Of a DNA stretch of 64,000 nucleotides, positions 32,177 through 41,749 are shown piece by piece (positions within the stretch are counted from its first letter, which is position 1; each line of letters opens with the position of its first letter). The position numbers were made by a program, and so were the translations under genes. A model generated the notes under the pieces. The model worked only from the letters and a program-made list of their open reading frames with translations, ran no database searches and was not told where the DNA came from. The DNA comes from Flavobacterium sp. 1355 (GTDB lineage Bacteria > Bacteroidota > Bacteroidia > Flavobacteriales > Flavobacteriaceae): contig NZ_JAFICC010000002.1 in the NCBI RefSeq assembly GCF_017833415.1, forward strand, positions 351,226-415,225. The letters are read 5' to 3'.

Positions 32177-32911
32177 TTAATTCCTACCCTTTTCGTTAAA
32201 ATACAGTTCGTTTAACGGTGTACTTTGCCAGAATTCTTTGGTGTCGACGTTCATAATCGTCAGAGGACCTTTGAAGGCTGCTCCGGTATCAATATTCCAT
32301 ACACATGCCTTATTTACAGGAACCGTCTCGCCAATTCTGGTAACCGGAGTATGTCCAATGTAAACTTCTTTATAAACTGTAAAACGTTTTGGATAATACA
32401 AATCGTAGGGTTTTAAATTCGGATCTAATGAAAGAGCAGACTCCCAAAGAGTTCTGTCCCAATAGAATAATTTCGAAAAAAATTCATATCTGACACCACT
32501 CAAATTGGTAAAGCCGGCATGAACAAATAACCTGTTCTGATCATCAAGATAATAATCCTGTAAGGATTCAAAAAAAGCTATATGAGTTTTCTTTTTTTCT
32601 TCAGAAATTTTAGAATAACCTTCAACTGTAGCCTGTCCGCCATGTTTGTACCACATTTCTTCATCAAATTCCTCAAATCGGTTTTCCAGCCAGTCCAAAG
32701 CAAGCTGATCGTGATTTCCCCTGATACAGATACACTTTTGTTTGGTTTTGAGATCGATCAAAAAATCAATCACTTCTGTAGAATGGCTCCATCCATCAAC
32801 ATAATCACCTAAAAATATAAGAGTATCTTTTGTAGTAACTTCGGCTTTCTCTAACACTTGTTCAAGTGCGAGTAATCCTCCGTGTATGTCGCCTATAACA
32901 AATGTTCGCAT
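32177..32911 (-). CDS. Metallophosphoesterase (serine/threonine phosphatase-like)
   Basis: This is a 244-residue calcineurin-like phosphoesterase. The metal and catalytic motifs are in order: GDIHGG (Asp8, His10), GDYVDGW (Asp36), RGNHD (Asn66, His67), then HAGF and GHTP. The pattern fits PP1-like bacterial protein phosphatases or ApaH-type diadenosine-tetraphosphatases; sequence does not decide between them. It is cytoplasmic, with no signal peptide. Confidence 0.9.
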   Translation of the reverse strand: MRTFVIGDIHGGLLALEQVLEKAEVTTKDTLIFLGDYVDGWSHSTEVIDFLIDLKTKQKCICIRGNHDQLALDWLENRFEEFDEEMWYKHGGQATVEGYSKISEEKKKTHIAFFESLQDYYLDDQNRLFVHAGFTNLSGVRYEFFSKLFYWDRTLWESALSLDPNLKPYDLYYPKRFTVYKEVYIGHTPVTRIGETVPVNKACVWNIDTGAAFKGPLTIMNVDTKEFWQSTPLNELYFNEKGRN

Positions 32912-33379
32912 TTTATTTTATTTCGTATAAGACAAAAATAAAGAAAATGATTTGTATGTAATCATTAAGTGTAAAATCTTTATAAATCCCATTTTTGTTT
33001 TGAAGCTAATTTAAGTTTTAGTTTACAAAAAAATAGTTTCAGAGAGATAATTCACGCCTTTTTTTAAAAAGAATCTATCTAAAAATTGTTCGTTTTTATT
33101 TTCTTACAGGAAAAAGACTGTAAAATTATAATATTTAACGTAAAACATTAATTTTCAGTATAATACTAATTTATTCTGTAAGGCATTGTTATTACTGATA
33201 TTTTATGTTATTTTTTGACGTCTTTTCATGGCTAAATGTTGTATTTTATCGATAAAAGGCAAATTTATCCGATTAATTAACAAAATTTGTATATTTTTAT
33301 CATTCAAATAAGGTATTTACTTACATATTTTATTTGCTGATTTTAACCAAATTTAATCAACCAAAATTCAACTTTGCTT
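32912..33379. other. 468-bp non-coding AT-rich region upstream of the M4 protease
   Basis: No gene is recognisable. It contains a perfect 14-bp palindrome TTTTATCGATAAAA (33244-33257), part of a 16-base word also found before ricT. The stretch nearest the protease is rich in CCAAAATTCAAC-type leader sequence. The unusual length suggests that regulatory information for the secreted protease is held here. Confidence 0.5.
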
Positions 33380-36160
33380 ATGAAAAGTACTTTACCCAAA
33401 ATTGTAGGGACAACTGTTGCTGCTCTTACATTTTCGCTGTCTGGATTTGCTCAAACAGATAAAAGAATAAATCAAAAAAGTTTATCCGAAAACGGACAAC
33501 CAAGTTTAATTACTTTCAATGAGAAATCAACCTACAAAGGTTCAGATTATCAGACGGTATTTAAAGAACAATTGGCATTGAAGGACAATCAGTCTTTTTC
33601 TAAAATCAAAACACAATCGGACCGCCAGGGTTTTATACATGAAAAATTCCAATTGTACGAACAGGGAATTAAGGTAGAATTTGCCACTTACACTCTTCAT
33701 TCTAAAAATGGAAAACTGGAATCAATGAATGGTGAGTTTTACAAAATTGAGAATGCAAAAGTAAAACCATCACTTTCTGCTCAGGAAGCTTTCAACAGAG
33801 CTGTTGCTCACACTGGCGCAAAACAATACTTATGGGATTCTCCACAGGATGCCGCTGCAATGGATTATGTAAAACCAAAGGGCGAATTGGTTTTCTTACC
33901 GGACATGGACAATCAGGGAAAAGACAGAACAAGTGATAAAGTTCGTTTGGCATATAAATTTGATATTTATGCCACAAATCCTTTGAGTCGTGGCGATTTG
34001 TATATTGATGCCATTACAGGAAAAGCGTTATTCTATAATGCTACAATAAAACATCTTGGTGAAAATCCTCATGGAAAATCAAAATCTGAGAATGTAGTCG
34101 ATAAAGAAAACAGCTTAAAAGCAAAAACGACAATTGTGGCTGCAAATGCTGCAACTCGTTATAGTGGCACGCAGACTATTCAAACCACATTAAGCGGATC
34201 TTCTTATATTCTCCTTGACGGAACACGCGGAAACGGAATCCAGACTTATAACTCTGCAAGAACAGCGACGTATCCAACAACCAATTTTACAGATGCAGAT
34301 AATAACTGGATCGAATACAATAACACAAACAAGGATAACGGTGCACTTGATGCGCATTGGGGAGCCGAAATGACTTATGATTACTGGTCTGCCATACACG
34401 GTAGAAACAGTTATGATGATGCCGGCGCAAAAATCAAAAGTTATGTGCATTATAATTTGGTTGCAGCAGGTTATCCAAGTAACAATAATGCCTTCTGGAA
34501 CGGAAGTGTTATGACATATGGCGACGGAACCGGAACCGGAGGATTCGACATCTTAACATCAATAGACGTTGCAGGTCACGAAATAGGCCACGCAGTTTGT
34601 ACTTATACAGCAAATCTTGCTTATCAAAAAGAATCAGGTGCTATGAATGAAGGCTTCTCTGATATTTGGGGAGCTTGTATAGAATATCGTGCAGCACCAA
34701 CAAAATCTACATGGTTAATTGGAGAAGATATCGAAAGAAGATCTGGACATGCTGCTTTGCGTTCTATGAGTGACCCAAATTCAGAAGGTCAGCCAGATAC
34801 ATATGGAGGAACATATTGGATTAACGTAAATTGTACGCCAACAAACAGTAATGACCAATGTGGTGTTCATACCAATTCTGGAGTTTTAAACCACTGGTTT
34901 TATATCCTTGCTATTGGTAAAACAGGGACAAATGATATTGGGAACGTTTATAACGTAACTGGAATTACAATTGATAAAGCAGCAAAAATAGCTTATCGTT
35001 TAGAAAGTGAATATTTGTCTTCTAATTCAACTTATGCAATTGCCAGAACTTATGGTATACAATCTGCAATTGATTTATACGGAGCAGGTTCTGCTGAGGT
35101 TATTGCAACAACAAATGCTTTTTATGCAGTAGGAATTGGTGCAGCTTATTCCGGAGGATCAGGAGATACAACTCCACCGTCGGCCCCAACTTCTTTGGCG
35201 GCTTCTGGTACAACAGCAACAACAACTAATTTGACATGGACAGCTTCTACAGATAATGTAGCAGTAACAGGATACGATATTTATCAAGGTTCTATATTAA
35301 AAGGCAGTTCTACAACCACAAGTTATACCGTAACCGGACTTACAGCTTCAACCGCTTATACTTTTTCTGTAAAAGCAAAAGATGCAGCCGGGAATATTTC
35401 TGCTTCAAGTAATACAGTCAACGTTACCACAACAGCTGCATCTGTAACGTATTGTACATCAAAAGGGAATAATGCCGCAGAAGAAAAAATTGGTAAAGTT
35501 GTATTTGGTACAATTAACAATACCTCTACTGGAACTACGGGTTATGAAAATTTAACTTCAGTTTCTACAAATGCCAGCAGAAGTTCCTCTTATACAATTA
35601 CAATTACCCCATCATGGGCATCTTCTGTTTATAGCGAAGGATATGCGGTATTTATTGATTACAACCAGGACGGAGATTTCTCCGATTCAGGAGAAACTGT
35701 GTGGACCAAGTCGGCTTCGACTACTACTCCGGTGTCAGGATCAATCACAATTCCTGCAACTGCAGCCTTAGGAACAACCAGATTAAGAGTTTCTATGAAG
35801 TACAACGGAATACCAACTGCTTGTGAAAGTTTCTCTTATGGACAAGTAGAAGATTATACAGTAAATATTACTACTGCAGGAACTATAGAAGAACCTGCTA
35901 TTAATGACATTGCATTTGCTGCAGATAATGCAGGCTCAGAAATAACGGTATATCCAAATCCTGTTGATAATGAATTGAGTATATCATTAGCAAACAAAAC
36001 AGGTGCTACATTTACTATCACAAATACCTTAGGGCAACAGGTTGGCTCAGGTCAGTTATCTGAAAATCCGATTGACGTAAGTAATTTGCATACAGGAATT
36101 TATTTGATTGAATTAAAAGGTTCTCAAAAAACAGTTACCAAAAAGTTCATTAAAAAATAA
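33380..36160 (+). CDS. Secreted M4 (thermolysin-like) metalloprotease with T9SS sorting domain
   Basis: This exported zinc protease of 926 residues has a signal peptide ending SGFAQ, a FTP/PepSY-type propeptide (about 50-220), and an M4 catalytic domain (about 255-590) with zinc ligands His400 and His404 in HEIGH and Glu424 in NEGFSD. A fibronectin type III domain follows (about 597-688), then a GEVED-type domain with FIDYNQDGDFSD and GQVEDYTVNI (about 690-835). A C-terminal Por secretion-system sorting domain (VYPNPVDNELSI ... GIYLIEL) ends the protein. It is therefore predicted to cross the outer membrane by type IX secretion. The ATG at 33380 is preferred over TTG at 33374. Confidence 0.95.
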   Translation: MKSTLPKIVGTTVAALTFSLSGFAQTDKRINQKSLSENGQPSLITFNEKSTYKGSDYQTVFKEQLALKDNQSFSKIKTQSDRQGFIHEKFQLYEQGIKVEFATYTLHSKNGKLESMNGEFYKIENAKVKPSLSAQEAFNRAVAHTGAKQYLWDSPQDAAAMDYVKPKGELVFLPDMDNQGKDRTSDKVRLAYKFDIYATNPLSRGDLYIDAITGKALFYNATIKHLGENPHGKSKSENVVDKENSLKAKTTIVAANAATRYSGTQTIQTTLSGSSYILLDGTRGNGIQTYNSARTATYPTTNFTDADNNWIEYNNTNKDNGALDAHWGAEMTYDYWSAIHGRNSYDDAGAKIKSYVHYNLVAAGYPSNNNAFWNGSVMTYGDGTGTGGFDILTSIDVAGHEIGHAVCTYTANLAYQKESGAMNEGFSDIWGACIEYRAAPTKSTWLIGEDIERRSGHAALRSMSDPNSEGQPDTYGGTYWINVNCTPTNSNDQCGVHTNSGVLNHWFYILAIGKTGTNDIGNVYNVTGITIDKAAKIAYRLESEYLSSNSTYAIARTYGIQSAIDLYGAGSAEVIATTNAFYAVGIGAAYSGGSGDTTPPSAPTSLAASGTTATTTNLTWTASTDNVAVTGYDIYQGSILKGSSTTTSYTVTGLTASTAYTFSVKAKDAAGNISASSNTVNVTTTAASVTYCTSKGNNAAEEKIGKVVFGTINNTSTGTTGYENLTSVSTNASRSSSYTITITPSWASSVYSEGYAVFIDYNQDGDFSDSGETVWTKSASTTTPVSGSITIPATAALGTTRLRVSMKYNGIPTACESFSYGQVEDYTVNITTAGTIEEPAINDIAFAADNAGSEITVYPNPVDNELSISLANKTGATFTITNTLGQQVGSGQLSENPIDVSNLHTGIYLIELKGSQKTVTKKFIKK

Positions 36161-36180
36161 ATTCAGTTTAATATATTTGA

Positions 36181-36202
36181 AAGCCTCGTAATTACGAGGC
36201 TT
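36181..36202 (+). terminator. Terminator after the M4 protease
   Basis: AAGCCTCGTAA and TTACGAGGCTT form a perfect 22-bp palindrome followed by six or more T. Its T tail runs into the dinB promoter. Confidence 0.88.
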
Positions 36203-36209
36203 TTTTGTT

Positions 36210-36239
36210 TTTGCAATGCACAAAAACTAGTTAAATTTG
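36210..36239 (+). promoter_or_regulatory. dinB promoter, close to the start codon
   Basis: TTTG (36210-36213), an 18-base spacer and TAAATTTG (36232-36239) match the Bacteroidota promoter pattern. The -7 element ends only 4 bases before the ATG at 36244, so transcription would start at or beside the start codon. Confidence 0.6.
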
Positions 36240-36243
36240 TAGT

Positions 36244-37326
36244 ATGTCTGAAACGCCTACATATCGAAAAATTATCCATATTGATATGGATGCTTTTTAT
36301 GCATCGGTGGAGCAGATGGACAATCCTGCCCTGCGCGGAAAACCTGTAGCCGTTGGAGGATCAGAGAATAGAGGAGTGGTCTCGGCAGCAAGTTATGAAG
36401 CCCGTAAGTTTGGGGTCAGAAGTGCTATAAGTGGTGCTCTGGCAAAAAAATATTGCCCTGAAATTATTTTTGTGCGGCCCCGTTTTGATCGTTATAAAGA
36501 GATTTCGAATAAAATTCATTCCATTTTTCACGAATATACAGATTTGGTAGAACCTCTTTCGCTGGACGAAGCTTATCTTGATGTTACCCAAAATAAAAAA
36601 GGAAATCCAAGTGCCAGTTTATTGGCTCAGGAAATCAGATTAAGAATTTTAAATGAAGTAGGCCTTACGGCTTCTGCAGGAATTTCTGTCAATAAGTTTG
36701 TTGCAAAAATTGCCAGTGATATTAATAAACCAAACGGACAAAAAACAGTAAATCCCGATGAGATTTTGTCTTTTTTGGAAGAATTGCCAATTCGAAAATT
36801 TTATGGCGTTGGTAAAGTGACGACGGAAAAAATGTATCAATTGGGAATTTTTACCGGACTGGATCTTAAAGGCAAATCTTTGGAGTTCCTCGAAAAGCAT
36901 TTTGGAAAATCCGGAGGCTTCTATTATAAAGTAGTGCGCGGCATTCATAACAGCGAGGTAAAACCCTTTCGAATTACCAAATCTGTAGCGGCAGAGCATA
37001 CATTTGATGTGAATTTATCTTCCGAAATATTCATGTTAGAACAATTAGAAAAAATCGCCACGTCATTAGAAAAAAGATTAAAAAAATATAATATTTCTGG
37101 TAAGACAGTAACGCTTAAAATTAAATACAGTGATTTTACACAGCAGACACGAAGTAAAACCCTTCCTTATTTTATTTCAGATAAAAGCCTGATATTAGAA
37201 ACGGTAGAAGAATTACTGTATCAGGAGCGAATGAAAGATTCTGTAAGATTGCTCGGAATATCTCTCAACAACCTAAATACGGAAGAAAAAAAAGCAATTG
37301 CTGTTCAGCTTAAATTTGCATTTTAA
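36244..37326 (+). CDS. dinB: DNA polymerase IV (Y family)
   Basis: This is a 360-residue Y-family translesion polymerase. Catalytic acids are Asp14 in HIDMDAFYASVEQ and Asp108-Glu109 in SLDEAYLDV. The thumb helix-hairpin-helix FYGVGKVTTEKM and the little-finger domain are complete. It ends without a clear C-terminal clamp motif, which lies at the extreme tail in this family (KAIAVQLKFAF). The promoter abuts the start codon, which may make the message leaderless. No LexA-like box was recognised. Confidence 0.96.
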   Translation: MSETPTYRKIIHIDMDAFYASVEQMDNPALRGKPVAVGGSENRGVVSAASYEARKFGVRSAISGALAKKYCPEIIFVRPRFDRYKEISNKIHSIFHEYTDLVEPLSLDEAYLDVTQNKKGNPSASLLAQEIRLRILNEVGLTASAGISVNKFVAKIASDINKPNGQKTVNPDEILSFLEELPIRKFYGVGKVTTEKMYQLGIFTGLDLKGKSLEFLEKHFGKSGGFYYKVVRGIHNSEVKPFRITKSVAAEHTFDVNLSSEIFMLEQLEKIATSLEKRLKKYNISGKTVTLKIKYSDFTQQTRSKTLPYFISDKSLILETVEELLYQERMKDSVRLLGISLNNLNTEEKKAIAVQLKFAF

Positions 37327-37418
37327 TCAATCTAAACTATCGCCAATTGTATTTAATTATTTCTTTAGAGGAATTTTCTTTCTATATTTATAGAGAGTAA
37401 GTTTATATTATTTTAAAA

Positions 37419-37919
37419 ATGAAAAAAGTAAAATCTGATGAAATCCCATGCCATAATTCGGTGCCAATTATGGCATGGGATTTTCATTATGAGTATCTTA
37501 ATGAGCTGAAACATATTTTTGCTGATTTAAAAAGAGTTAAAGAACTCTCATCGCAATTTTCATGGAATGAAGAAAACCTGTTTATTAAAGACCGGATTCA
37601 GGAAGAAGTTGTGGTAGTGACCGATGCAGACCTCAAAATTGTTTTTGCGTCAAGCGGAATAAAAAAAATGACCGGTTATACAGAAAGTGAAATCCTGGGG
37701 AAAACACCAAAAATGTTTCAGGGTTCAAAAACCTCCAGAACAGCCTTAAAAGAAATAAGAAAAGCAATTGATTTGCAAATTCCATTTGAGAAGACAATTC
37801 AGAACTACAAGAAAAACGGCAAAACATATAAATGCAAAATCAGTGCGGCTCCGGTTTTTACATTAAAAGGAAAATTGTCGCATTTTATAGCTTTCGAAAG
37901 TGAAGATTTAAGTGCCTGA
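37419..37919 (+). CDS. PAS domain protein
   Basis: This is a 166-residue cytoplasmic protein with one PAS domain (about 60-160): VVVTDADLKIVFASSGIKKMTGYTESEILGKTPKMFQG, then KNGKTYKCKISAAPVF. This form resembles the LOV/redox PAS group, but the LOV cysteine motif (NCRFLQ) is replaced by TPKMFQG, so flavin photochemistry is not expected. No output domain is attached. It probably works by protein contact. A tandem array of GAGTTAN units begins right after it. Confidence 0.85.
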   Translation: MKKVKSDEIPCHNSVPIMAWDFHYEYLNELKHIFADLKRVKELSSQFSWNEENLFIKDRIQEEVVVVTDADLKIVFASSGIKKMTGYTESEILGKTPKMFQGSKTSRTALKEIRKAIDLQIPFEKTIQNYKKNGKTYKCKISAAPVFTLKGKLSHFIAFESEDLSA

Positions 37920-37931
37920 AGTTGAGGTTAA

Positions 37932-38022
37932 GAGTTAAGAGTTTTGAGTTATGAGTTATGAGTTAAGAGTTAAGAGTTAAGAGTTAAGAGTTAAGAGTTA
38001 AGAGTTATGAGTTATGAGTTAT
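37932..38022. repeat. 7-bp tandem repeat (GAGTTAN, 13 units)
   Basis: Thirteen contiguous 7-base units vary between GAGTTAA, GAGTTAT and one GAGTTTT. There is no spacer structure as in CRISPR. The same words occur in mirrored form at 7245-7295. Copy number is likely to vary between strains. Confidence 0.9.
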
Positions 38023-38047
38023 GAGGTTCTACGATTTGGTAAAAAAT

Positions 38048-38071
38048 AAAAACCGCCACAAGGCGGTTTTT
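38048..38071. terminator. Terminator between the PAS gene and fumarase
   Basis: AAAAACCGCC and GGCGGTTTTT make a 10-bp stem with a 4-base loop, suitable for both convergent genes. Confidence 0.85.
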
Positions 38072-38132
38072 ATTTTATTTAACTGTAAACTTTGAGCCTT
38101 TGTCTCTCTGAACCTTTGTACCTCAAAAAAAC

Positions 38133-39737
38133 TTATAAATTCTCAAAAAAATCATTCCCTTTGTCATCAGTAATAATAAAAGCAGGAAAATCTTTTACGG
38201 TGATTTTACGAACGGCTTCCATTCCTAATTCTTCAAAATCAACCACTTCTACTTTTAGAATATTATCCTGCGCTAAAATAGCGGCCGGACCACCAATTGA
38301 GCCCAGATAAAATCCGCCATAGGTTTTACAGGCGTCAGTAACCTGTTTGGTACGGTTACCTTTGGCGAGCATAATCATACTCCCGCCATGTTTTTGAAAT
38401 TCATCTACATATACATCCATACGACCTGCAGTTGTAGGGCCAAAACTTCCTGAAGCCATCCCTTCCGGAGTTTTCGCCGGTCCTGCATAATAAACAGGGT
38501 GATTCTTAAAGTATTCTGGCATCGGTTGACCCGCATCCAATAATTCTTTAATTTTTGCATGTGCAATATCACGGGCTACAATAACGGTTCCGTTAAGTTT
38601 CAAACGTGTTTTTATTGGATATTGAGAAAGTTTGGCCAAGATATCTGCCATTGGCTGATCCAGGTCAATTTCTACAGGAGCTTCTAAATGTGGAGCAGTT
38701 TCTGGTAAAAATTGTTTTGGATTTACTTCCAGCTGCTCAACAAAAATTCCGTCTTTAGTAATTTTTCCTTTAATGTTTCTGTCAGCAGAACAGGAAACTC
38801 CCAATCCAACCGGACATGAAGCAGCATGGCGCGGTAAACGAATTACGCGAACGTCATGTGTGAAATATTTTCCTCCAAACTGAGCGCCAATCTCACTTTC
38901 CTGACATATTTTTTGTACTCTTTGTTCCCATTCTAAATCGCGAAAAGCCTGACCGGCCATATTTCCCGATGTAGGCAGATGATCATAATATCCTGCAGAA
39001 GCTTTTTTAACTGCGCTTAAGTTGGCTTCTGCCGAAGTTCCTCCAATTACCAAAGCCAAATGGTAAGGCGGGCAAGCCGAAGTTCCCAAATCTTTAATTT
39101 TGGCACGAATAAAAGCATCCATAGACTTATCGTTCAATAACGATTTTGTCTGTTGGTATAAATACGTTTTATTGGCAGATCCACCGCCTTTAGCCATAAA
39201 TAAGAACTCGTAAGTAGTTCCTTTTTTAGCATAAATATCAATTTGTGCCGGAAGATTTGATCCTGAATTTTTTTCTTCAAACATCGAAATCGGTACAATC
39301 TGTGAGTAACGTAAATTGCGTTTTTGGTACGTATTAAAAATTCCTCTGCTCAGCCATTCTGCATCGTCAGCACCAGTATAAATACTTTCTCCTTTTTTTG
39401 CCATTACAATAGCAGTTCCGGTGTCCTGACAACTTGGTAACTGGCCTTCTGCAGCAACAGAAGCATTTTGTAATAAATTATAAGCCACAAACCGATCGTT
39501 ATCTGTAGCTTCAGGATCATCAAGAATTTTTCTTAATTTTTGTAAATGGCTTGTTCTCAGCATAAACGAAACGTCTGTTAGTGCCTCTTCCGCTAATAAC
39601 TCTAATCCCTTCGGATCTACAGTTAATATTTCTCGTTCGCCAAATTGTTCGACTTTTACAAAATCTGAGGTAATTTTGCGGTATTGTGTCTCATCTTTTA
39701 AAATTGGATAAGGATCTTGGTATATAAAATCAATCAT
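38133..39737 (-). CDS. Fumarate hydratase, class I (iron-sulfur)
   Basis: This 534-residue class I fumarase, with a [4Fe-4S] cluster, interconverts fumarate and L-malate in the TCA cycle. It combines the alpha-type N-terminal region ([15 protein letters not shown], with a cluster-type Cys) and the beta-type C-terminal region ([20 protein letters not shown]) in one chain, as in E. coli FumA/FumB. Further conserved cysteines occur in [15 protein letters not shown] and [11 protein letters not shown] -7 element, TAACTTTG, lies upstream at 39752-39759 on the minus strand, giving a short leader of about 14 bases. Confidence 0.93.
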   Translation of the reverse strand: MIDFIYQDPYPILKDETQYRKITSDFVKVEQFGEREILTVDPKGLELLAEEALTDVSFMLRTSHLQKLRKILDDPEATDNDRFVAYNLLQNASVAAEGQLPSCQDTGTAIVMAKKGESIYTGADDAEWLSRGIFNTYQKRNLRYSQIVPISMFEEKNSGSNLPAQIDIYAKKGTTYEFLFMAKGGGSANKTYLYQQTKSLLNDKSMDAFIRAKIKDLGTSACPPYHLALVIGGTSAEANLSAVKKASAGYYDHLPTSGNMAGQAFRDLEWEQRVQKICQESEIGAQFGGKYFTHDVRVIRLPRHAASCPVGLGVSCSADRNIKGKITKDGIFVEQLEVNPKQFLPETAPHLEAPVEIDLDQPMADILAKLSQYPIKTRLKLNGTVIVARDIAHAKIKELLDAGQPMPEYFKNHPVYYAGPAKTPEGMASGSFGPTTAGRMDVYVDEFQKHGGSMIMLAKGNRTKQVTDACKTYGGFYLGSIGGPAAILAQDNILKVEVVDFEELGMEAVRKITVKDFPAFIITDDKGNDFFENL

Positions 39738-39806
39738 TGCTTTGTTTTTTACAAAGTTAAAAATTATTTATCTTAGAAAGGATTTGAATTAGGAGTTTAA
39801 TTATGT

Positions 39807-40547
39807 TTAATCCTGTTTATAAAACTCATTAAGACTCATTTTCTTTTCAAAATAAGCTTTGTCTTTTGTTGTAAGTAATTGCTTTTTCCAATGATTCCTT
39901 TTTAAAGAAAAAGAGGTTGAATCTGAATAGGTTAGAATTCCGAAATCTTCTGAATCATCATCTGTCGGCTCAAACGCAACAGTTTTGCAATAAAAGGTTT
40001 TGGGGTCTTTAGATCCCTCATTCAAAAACTCTGTCCAGGTTCCCCAGCCGCTGTCAGACATGGATTGCCACTGATGCACAAGCTGTAAATTATTGTTTTT
40101 TAGGTAATACAGGTAATTCTCATAAGTATACCCGCAAGCAGGATATCCACAATTGATTTTTATAAAAGAGGAATTTTTATCTGACAGATCTGTCAGACCA
40201 AATGAACCGCTCCATTCTGAACCTTTTTCATATTGCCTGATAAATACTTTTGAAGAAGCAATTTTGTTTTTATTTTGATAAAAGTCAAGTCTGAATTTTG
40301 ATGTTACTATACTGTCCTTATCTGCTTTCTGTTCGATAAGATTTGCCAGGATGTAATTTATTAATTCATTTTTGTCTTCAGAAAGAACAATAGTATCAGT
40401 TTTTAAAGCTTTATCCTCAATTTCTTTCACATGAAGCGCAACAACTTCAGGTTTTTGATCAGTATCTGAACTTGAAAGTTGATTTTTTTTCTGTTCTTTT
40501 TGGCAGCCGGCCAAAAGAATTAAAATGAAAAAATGGGTTATCTTCAT
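39807..40547 (-). CDS. Hypothetical lipoprotein
   Basis: This 246-residue lipoprotein has a signal ending ILLAGCQKEQ, with acylated Cys near residue 15, followed by a polar linker (NQLSSSDTDQ). I do not recognise the domain; it has several aromatic-rich strands (YLYYLKNNNLQLVHQWQSMSDSGWGTWTEF) and two cysteines in INCGYPACGYTYENY that could form a disulfide. It is co-directional with, and 4 bp upstream of, the transposase-like gene at 40552. Confidence 0.75.
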   Translation of the reverse strand: MKITHFFILILLAGCQKEQKKNQLSSSDTDQKPEVVALHVKEIEDKALKTDTIVLSEDKNELINYILANLIEQKADKDSIVTSKFRLDFYQNKNKIASSKVFIRQYEKGSEWSGSFGLTDLSDKNSSFIKINCGYPACGYTYENYLYYLKNNNLQLVHQWQSMSDSGWGTWTEFLNEGSKDPKTFYCKTVAFEPTDDDSEDFGILTYSDSTSFSLKRNHWKKQLLTTKDKAYFEKKMSLNEFYKQD

Positions 40548-40551
40548 GTAA

Positions 40552-41013
40552 TTAAATTAAGTCTTCAAAAATATATTTTTCTTCGTATTGAATATTAAAT
40601 TTATTTAGAAAGTTTAAATACTCATCATTAAAAGTTTCTTTTTTATGATGCTCCTTTTGATTTTCGATGTATTTACAAACCGCGCCTACTTGTGATCTGC
40701 TATAGGAGAATGCACCATACCCTTCCTGCCAGTTAAATTTTGATTTCGATAGTTGGTTATCATTAACAAATTTGGATGATTTTGCTTTTACTATTTTCAT
40801 CAAATCTGAAATAGAAATATTTGGCTTTAGTCCTAGAAGGCAATGCACGTGATCTTCAACTCCATTTACAATGATAGTTTTGCATCCTGTTTCATTAATA
40901 AGATTACCAATTACACCAAGCAATTTTGATCTCCATTCTTCTGAAATTATAGCATCTCGGTATTTTACAGCAAAAACAACCTGTATATAAATTTGATAAT
41001 AAGTATTTGCCAT
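40552..41013 (-). CDS. REP-associated / IS200-like tyrosine transposase (Y1, HUH)
   Basis: This 153-residue Y1-type transposase has the HUH motif at His55-x-His57 in VEDHVHCLLG, and the likely catalytic tyrosine at Tyr115 in AVCKYIENQKEHH. The start is ATG 41013 (MANTYYQIYIQVVF); the longer frame to 41046 is unconvincing. No TnpB accompanies it. An extensive palindrome array begins about 90 bp upstream (41100-41715). Together this fits a domesticated RAYT, which processes REP palindromes, rather than a mobile IS200. All active-site residues look intact. Confidence 0.9.
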   Translation of the reverse strand: MANTYYQIYIQVVFAVKYRDAIISEEWRSKLLGVIGNLINETGCKTIIVNGVEDHVHCLLGLKPNISISDLMKIVKAKSSKFVNDNQLSKSKFNWQEGYGAFSYSRSQVGAVCKYIENQKEHHKKETFNDEYLNFLNKFNIQYEEKYIFEDLI

Positions 41014-41099
41014 CTTGAATGATTTTTTAGATGCAAAGTAAATCATTATTGTAGGACAATTTACTTATTTGTAATATTTAACTTTCTTATTTTGATTAT

Positions 41100-41715
41100 A
41101 TGAATCGTTCCTACGGAACTTTTTGGCGTACCATATTTAATAATCAACGGATTAAAATCCGTTGCTACAATATGAATTGTTCCTACGGAACTTCTAACTC
41201 ATTCTATAAAGAGCCATTGACTCGATCTATACTGTAGGGCTTTCTTTTTTGATTTTATGAATCGTTCCTACGGAACTTTTGGCGTACCATATTTTCATAA
41301 TCAACGGATTAAAATCCGTTGCTACAATATGAATTGTTCCTACGGAACTTCTAACTCGTTCTATAAAGAGCCATTGACTCGATCTATACTGTAGGGCTTT
41401 CTTTTTTGATTTTATGAATTGTTTCTACGGAACTTTTGGCGTACCATATTTTCATAATCAACGGATTAAAATCCGTTGCTACAATATGAATTGTTCCTAC
41501 GGAACTTCTAATTCGTTCTATAAAGAGCCATTGGCTCGATTTATATTTTAGGGCCGGGTTTAATCCGGTTATAGAATATCAATAATTTAAAAACAAGAGA
41601 GATATATAAATTGTTCCTACAGAACTTTTTAATTCGTTCTATAAAGAGCCATTGGCTCGATATATACTGTAGGGCCGGATTTTAATCCGGTTACAGAATA
41701 TCCAATAATTTGGAG
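41100..41715. repeat. REP-like palindrome array in 157-bp tandem units
   Basis: Units starting at 41100, 41257 and 41414 repeat with an exact 157-bp period, and a degenerate fourth part follows. Each unit contains GTTCCTACGGAAC palindromes (for example 41107-41119 and 41179-41191), a 20-bp palindrome CAACGGATTAAAATCCGTTG (41145-41164, 41302-41321, 41459-41478), and a GAGCC-type stem that is perfect at 41525-41537 and 41646-41658 (GAGCCATTGGCTC). CCGGATTTTAATCCGG at 41675-41690 is a further stem. The array lies directly upstream of the RAYT-like gene. Confidence 0.92.
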
Positions 41716-41749
41716 AGCCATAGGCTTGGTTCATAATTATCTATCCAAA

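Noticed and set aside
36361..36999. Minus-strand frames inside dinB
   Set aside because: They are antisense shadows of a well-supported polymerase gene.
37932..38022. CRISPR array
   Set aside because: Units are 7 bp with no spacers and no cas genes are nearby; it is a simple tandem repeat.
41100..41715. CRISPR or satellite of unrelated origin
   Set aside because: The 157-bp units are nearly identical throughout and built of palindromes next to a RAYT-like gene, so a REP array explains them.
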